Below are positions 6,807 to 10,434 of a DNA stretch of 10,434 nt, one piece after another. The notes below the pieces were generated by a model, which saw only the letters and a list, made by a program, of their open reading frames with translations, searched no databases and was not told the origin of the DNA. How positions within the stretch are numbered: the stretch's first letter is position 1; each line of letters opens with the position of its first letter. The position numbers were made by a program, and so were the translations under genes. Where the stretch lies: assembly GCA_002898855.1 (NCBI GenBank), contig BEIR01000022.1, positions 1 through 10,434 on the forward strand. Direction: 5' to 3'. The stretch comes from a bacterium HR41. GTDB taxonomy: Bacteria > Actinomycetota > Thermoleophilia > Solirubrobacterales > Thermoleophilaceae.

Positions 6807-9473
6807 TCAGGCCGCGACCCAGGCGCCGATACGTTCGCGCTGCGCCTCGACGTCGCTGAGCTTGCGCCGCTCGCCCTCGACCACTTCGCGCGGTGCCCGC
6901 GCGACGAACTGCTCGTTGGCGAGCTTGTTGCGCAGCCGCTCGATCTCGCTGTCGAGACGCTCGAGACGGCTGCGCACGCGTGCGCGCGCCTGGTCGGGAT
7001 CGAACGCTTCGCTGCGCAACACGCGCACCGCGCCGCCCGCGACCGGCAACTCGAAGACCACCTCTTCGCCGTCGGCGGAGTCGACGAACTCGAAGCGCGC
7101 AAGGCGCGCCATCCGTTCGCGCAACTCCTCGACGCCGGCGACAGCGAGCTCGGCGCGCACCGGTGTGCCGGGTTGCGCGCCGACCTCCTCGCGGAAGCGG
7201 CGGAGCTCGACGACGGTATCGATGACGCGCGCCATCTCGCGCTCGGCGTGCTCGTCGATCAGCTTGCTGGCCTGGACCGGCCAGCGCGCGCTGGCGAGCA
7301 GCGGCTCGCGTTCGCGGAGAGCGTCGGGCATAAGCGCCCAAAGCTCCTCGGTGACGTGCGGCATCAGCGGATGGAGCAGGCGCAGCACACGCTCGAGCGC
7401 GTACAGCAACACGCCCGAAACCGCGCGCTTCTCCTCACCCTCGCCGTAGAGGCGCGGCTTTGCGAGCTCCAGGTACCAGTCGCACAGCTCGGCCCAGAAG
7501 AAGTCGTAGAGGGTCAGCGCGGCACGCGAGAGCTGGTAGGAGTCGATGAGCGCGTCGACCTCGCCGACGGTGCGCTCGAGCCGCGACAGGATCCAGCGAT
7601 CCTCGAGCGTCGTCGCAAGGCTCGGGTCGGGCAGCGCCGCGGGATCGATGCCGAGCAGCACGAGCCGCGCGGCGTTCCACAGCTTGTTGGCAAGCTCCGC
7701 GCCCTGCCTGACACGCTGCGGCGAGTAGCGGACGTCTTGCTGCGACGACATCGCGAGCAGACCGAAGCGCAGCGCATCGGCCCCGTGCCGCTCGATCTCG
7801 TCGAGCGGATCGATGCCGGTGCCGAGCGACTTCGACATCCGCTTGCCCTCGGGCGACTGGATGACCGAGTGGATGACGACGTCGGTGAAGGGGACGGTGC
7901 CGGTGAACTCGAGGCCGAACATCACCATCCGCGCGACCCACAGGAAGATGATGTCGCGCGCCGTCGAGAGCACATCGGTCGGGTAGAACGCCTGGAGTTG
8001 CGGGGTTTTCTCGGGCCAGCCGAGTGCCGCGAACGGCCACAGCGCTGAGCTGAACCAGGTGTCGAGAACGTCCGGGTCCTGCCGCAGCTCTCCGTCGCAA
8101 GCCCCGCACCGGGTAGGGGGCTCGAGCGCCACCCACGTCTCGTCGCAGGCGTCGCAATACCAAGCGGGGATGCGGTGACCCCACCACAGCTGCCGCGAAA
8201 TGCACCAGGGACGGATGTTCTCGAGCCAGTCGAGATAGACGCGCGCCCACTTTTCGGGGTGGAAGCGCACGGTGCCGTCGCGTACCACCGCGATTGCGCG
8301 CTGCGCGAGGGGCTCGACGTTGCAGAACCACTGCAGCGACACGCGCGGCTCGATCCGCCGTCCCGAGCGGTGGGAGTGCGGCACGTCGTGCTCGTACGGC
8401 TGGGCACCCACGATGCGCCCCTCCGCGCGCAGCGCCTGAACGACCGCTTCGCGCGCCTCGTCCACCGACAGCCCCGCGAAGCGTTCGCCGGCCTCGGCGG
8501 TCAGTCGACCCTCCTCGTCGATCACCACGATCGGCTCGAGACCATGGTCGCGCCCGATCTCGAAGTCGAGCGGGTCGTGACCGGGCGTGATCTTGAGTGC
8601 TCCGGTGCCGAACTCGGGATCGACGCGCTCGTCGCCGATGATCGGCAACCGCCGCCCCACCAGCGGCAGCACCGCGGTCTCGCCGATCAGCCGCTGATAG
8701 CGCTCGTCGTTCGGGTTCACGGCCACGGCGACGTCGGCAAGCATCGTCTCGGGACGCACGGTCGCCACCGTGATCGCACCCGACCCCGAGGCGAGCGGAT
8801 AGTCGATCAGGTAGAGGACGTCCTGGACGCGCTTCTGCACCACCTCGAGGTCGGAGATCGCCGACCGCGTTCCTGGATCCCAGTTGACGATGTAACGGTC
8901 GCGATAGATCAGCCCCTTCTCGTACAAGCGCACGAAAACCTCGAGCACCGCGCGGGCGTAGGCGGGATCCATCGTGAAGCGCTCGTCGCTGTAGTCGAGC
9001 GAGGCGCCGAGGCGCTTGAACTGGCGGGTGATCATCCCGCCGTAGCGCTCGCGCCACTCCCAGACGCGCTCGAGGAAACGCTCGCGCCCGAGGTCGTGGC
9101 GGGTGAGACCTTCCGCGCGCAGCGCCTCCTCGACCTTCACTTGCGTCGCGATGCCGGCGTGATCGGTCCCGAACACCCACTTGGTCCGTAGCCCGCGCAT
9201 CCGCGCGCGGCGGACGAGCACGTCCTGGATCGAAGCGTTGAGGGCGTGCCCCATGTGCAGGCTGCCGGTCACGTTGGGTGGAGGCACGGCGATCGAGAAG
9301 TTCTCGTCCGGGGTTCCGTCGGCGGGCGGGTGAAAGACGCCGGCCCGCTCCCAACGCTCGAAGGCGCGCGGCTCGCCCACCTCCGGCTGCCAGCGCGTCC
9401 GCTCGCGCAAAAGCTCGAGGCGATCGACCGAGCTTCCCTGTCGCTGCTCGCTCACGGCGCGAAAGTCTTGCAC
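6807..9473 (-). CDS. valS: Valyl-tRNA synthetase
   Basis: ValRS is a class I synthetase that charges tRNA-Val and hydrolyses mischarged Thr-tRNA. The 888-residue product is full length. The catalytic PPPNVTGSLHMGH (64-76) carries the HIGH-type motif, and FGTDHAGIATQ (101-111) is diagnostic for ValRS. The editing domain includes TVRPETMLADVAVAV (238-252) and GTGALKITPGHDP (289-301). Two CxxC pairs (C440/C443 and C456/C459) look like a zinc knuckle. The KMSKS loop reads RMSKS (545-549). The anticodon-binding helices follow, and the last 60 residues or so (from about 825) form the tRNA-binding coiled coil typical of ValRS. I used GTG 9473-9471, 6 nt after the upstream stop; GTG codon 7 is an equally possible start. 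Transcribed with folC. Confidence 0.98.
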   Translation of the reverse strand: MQDFRAVSEQRQGSSVDRLELLRERTRWQPEVGEPRAFERWERAGVFHPPADGTPDENFSIAVPPPNVTGSLHMGHALNASIQDVLVRRARMRGLRTKWVFGTDHAGIATQVKVEEALRAEGLTRHDLGRERFLERVWEWRERYGGMITRQFKRLGASLDYSDERFTMDPAYARAVLEVFVRLYEKGLIYRDRYIVNWDPGTRSAISDLEVVQKRVQDVLYLIDYPLASGSGAITVATVRPETMLADVAVAVNPNDERYQRLIGETAVLPLVGRRLPIIGDERVDPEFGTGALKITPGHDPLDFEIGRDHGLEPIVVIDEEGRLTAEAGERFAGLSVDEAREAVVQALRAEGRIVGAQPYEHDVPHSHRSGRRIEPRVSLQWFCNVEPLAQRAIAVVRDGTVRFHPEKWARVYLDWLENIRPWCISRQLWWGHRIPAWYCDACDETWVALEPPTRCGACDGELRQDPDVLDTWFSSALWPFAALGWPEKTPQLQAFYPTDVLSTARDIIFLWVARMVMFGLEFTGTVPFTDVVIHSVIQSPEGKRMSKSLGTGIDPLDEIERHGADALRFGLLAMSSQQDVRYSPQRVRQGAELANKLWNAARLVLLGIDPAALPDPSLATTLEDRWILSRLERTVGEVDALIDSYQLSRAALTLYDFFWAELCDWYLELAKPRLYGEGEEKRAVSGVLLYALERVLRLLHPLMPHVTEELWALMPDALREREPLLASARWPVQASKLIDEHAEREMARVIDTVVELRRFREEVGAQPGTPVRAELAVAGVEELRERMARLARFEFVDSADGEEVVFELPVAGGAVRVLRSEAFDPDQARARVRSRLERLDSEIERLRNKLANEQFVARAPREVVEGERRKLSDVEAQRERIGAWVAA

Positions 9474-9479
9474 CGCCCG

Positions 9480-10145
9480 CTAGGCGAGCGAGCTACAGAA
9501 GGCGACGAACTTGGCCGTGTCGCGCAGCGGCGCGCCGTGGCCGAACAGCACGAGTCGCGGCTCGAGCTCGCCGAGGCGCCGCGCCGAACGGCGGTTGGCG
9601 GCGGGATCGGGAGTGAAGAACGCCTTCGGCTCGTACAAGCCCGGGATGCCTGTGAGCGTGTCGATGTTGTTGACGACGTCGCCCAAGATCAGCACGCGGT
9701 CGTCTTCGCGCCAAAGCGCGATGTGTCCGGCCGAGTGGCCCGGCACGTGCAGCACGCGGAAGCCCGCTACCTCGTCCCCCTCGCGGAGCACCCGGTCGAC
9801 CTTGTGGCCTGGACCCGCCCAGTGCCGGTAGCTCATGCGGTTGAGCGGGTGGTCCGGCTGGCGCTCGACGATCAGCTCCGGCCGTTCGGCGGCGTCGTGG
9901 TCGCCCTCGCCGACCCAGAACGGCACGCCGTAGTGGTCGCAGACGAAGTGGCTCGAGCCCTGGTGGTCGGGGTGGGCGTGCGTCAAGACGTGCGCGCGCA
10001 GCGAGGTCGTCCCGAGCTCGCGCAGGATCCGGCGCCGCGCGTGACGGCTGCCGGCGTCGACGAGAACGTCCTCGACTAGGTAGATGTTGATCGCGTTCGG
10101 CGGAAAGCCGCCGAGCTGCCAGACGCCGTCGGCGAGTTTGCGCAC
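9480..10145 (-). CDS. MBL-fold (metallo-beta-lactamase superfamily) hydrolase
   Basis: A 221-residue soluble metallohydrolase. The superfamily metal ligands are all visible: HAHPDH (56-61), the histidine of PGHSAGH (H137), the bridging aspartate of LGDVVNN (D156) and the late histidine of FGHGAP (H203). The compact size and single domain fit the glyoxalase II-like/general MBL group, and no RNA-processing beta-CASP domain is present. Substrate cannot be told from sequence; thioester, lactone or phosphoester hydrolysis are all possible. The start is GTG 10145-10143. It is backed by AGGAT (10156-10152), 6 nt upstream, and this ribosome site overlaps the stop codon of the preceding ORF. The gene ends 6 nt before valS and is therefore probably cotranscribed with it. 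Confidence 0.93.
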   Translation of the reverse strand: MRKLADGVWQLGGFPPNAINIYLVEDVLVDAGSRHARRRILRELGTTSLRAHVLTHAHPDHQGSSHFVCDHYGVPFWVGEGDHDAAERPELIVERQPDHPLNRMSYRHWAGPGHKVDRVLREGDEVAGFRVLHVPGHSAGHIALWREDDRVLILGDVVNNIDTLTGIPGLYEPKAFFTPDPAANRRSARRLGELEPRLVLFGHGAPLRDTAKFVAFCSSLA

Positions 10146-10154
10146 GGGCCGATC

Positions 10155-10434
10155 CTAACCGTCGCCCGGTGCCGCCGAGCCGGCCGGTGGCGCCGAGCCG
10201 GCCGGTGCGGCCGAGCCAGCCGCGGGCGTGGGCGGGAAGTCGCCGCCGCAACCGCCGGGCGCACCGCCGCAACCGTCGGGCGCCCCGAGTCGCAACCACC
10301 ACCGCCCCTGCGGTGGGTCGCCGGCGCTGGCGCGCACCTCGACGGCGATGAACGAAAACCACAGCGCGGCGAAGTCGAAGCGCCGTTCCGTGGGACGCAC
10401 CCACACGGCGTCGACCGTCTCGCCGTTCGCGAGC
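10155..10434 (-). CDS. Unrecognised protein, C-terminal part, cut by the right edge
   Basis: An open frame enters from the right edge and ends at TAG 10157-10155, 9 nt before the MBL gene. About 92 residues are visible. The first part, with AVWVRPTERRFDFAALWF and then GRWWLRLGAP, looks like folded domain sequence with many aromatic and arginine residues. It then passes into a Gly/Cys segment (DGCGGAPGGCGG) and a Pro/Ala/Gly/Ser tail made of imperfect AAPAGS-like units. The tail codons are mostly G/C-ending, as in the neighbours. The spacing, with its stop inside the ribosome site of the next gene, supports a real gene in the same transcript. I do not recognise a family. The four cysteine-free, low-complexity last residues suggest a disordered or surface tail; the start and most of the gene are outside the window. 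Confidence 0.6.
   Translation of the reverse strand, partial: LANGETVDAVWVRPTERRFDFAALWFSFIAVEVRASAGDPPQGRWWLRLGAPDGCGGAPGGCGGDFPPTPAAGSAAPAGSAPPAGSAAPGDG
10174..10227. repeat. Three tandem 18-bp repeats encoding the Pro/Ala/Gly/Ser tail
   Basis: Three adjacent 18-bp units start at 10174, 10192 and 10210, each beginning GCCGAGCC on the plus strand. Units 1 and 2 differ only at their last positions; unit 3 has diverged further. On the minus strand they encode six-residue units of the type GSAAPA/GSAPPA at the C-terminus of the partial ORF. Keeping a multiple of three preserves the frame, so copy number could vary without breaking the protein. Confidence 0.8.
10243..10284. repeat. Two tandem 21-bp repeats encoding a Gly/Cys segment
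   Basis: Two adjacent 21-bp units, 10243-10263 and 10264-10284, both start CCGCCGCAACCG and differ at two positions. On the minus strand each encodes seven residues containing GCGG, giving two CGG elements in the partial ORF at the right edge. Confidence 0.75.

Noticed and set aside
7827..7841. RMSKS instead of KMSKS in ValRS as an active-site defect
   Set aside because: The critical second lysine is kept (K548), and Arg at the first position is tolerated in class I synthetases; the rest of the enzyme is intact.
6261..8048. 595-residue plus-strand frame antisense to folC and valS
   Set aside because: It mirrors the codon structure of two certain genes. Its product is low-complexity, rich in Arg, His, Asp and Ala, with no motif, as expected of antisense frames in G+C-rich DNA.
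8175..10079. Plus-strand frames of 338 and 277 residues opposite valS and the MBL gene
   Set aside because: Antisense shadows with His/Asp/Arg-rich composition; the minus-strand genes carry full catalytic motifs.

Overview
The window is a compact, high-G+C block of housekeeping genes. Every gene I accept lies on the minus strand, so transcription runs from the right edge to the left edge. The order in that direction is: an unrecognised partial ORF, a metallo-beta-lactamase-fold hydrolase, valS, folC, a tiny one-helix membrane protein, a membrane-anchored double zinc-ribbon protein, ndk, maf, mreB, mreC, mreD and the N-terminal part of mrdA (PBP2), cut by the left edge.

The gene order valS-folC-(membrane protein)-ndk-mreB-mreC-mreD-pbp2 is the arrangement known from Streptomyces; Mycobacterium tuberculosis keeps the valS-folC-membrane protein-ndk part. 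This points to Actinomycetota. The maf gene between ndk and mreB, the very high G+C, the frequent GTG/TTG starts and the PBP2 N-terminus suggest a deep-branching lineage such as Thermoleophilia. That finer placement is inference from memory of similar proteins.

Right third (6807-10434): the unknown ORF ends in Gly/Cys-rich and Pro/Ala/Gly/Ser repeats. A soluble MBL-fold hydrolase follows, then valyl-tRNA synthetase. Middle (4120-6788): folC, two membrane-protein genes not usually found at this place, and the nucleotide-pool enzyme Ndk. Maf (3521-4123) overlaps the ndk stop. Left third (1-3365): the elongasome, with MreB as cytoskeletal filament, MreC as scaffold, MreD as polytopic membrane partner and PBP2 as the transpeptidase. 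Together they direct lateral wall synthesis, so a rod-shaped cell is likely.

Gaps are short (0-155 nt) and no stretch over 300 bases lacks a gene. The three larger gaps (3366-3520, 4543-4651, 5252-5369) are where internal promoters or terminators could sit. I see GC-rich inverted repeats in the first two but no convincing -35/-10 pair. I found no tRNA, rRNA, CRISPR, insertion sequence or phage gene. This is essentially an ordinary core region. The points most worth a second look are the 38-residue membrane protein, the membrane zinc-ribbon protein, the altered Maf active-site motifs, the Arg-run tail of MreB and the repeat-tailed ORF at the right edge.
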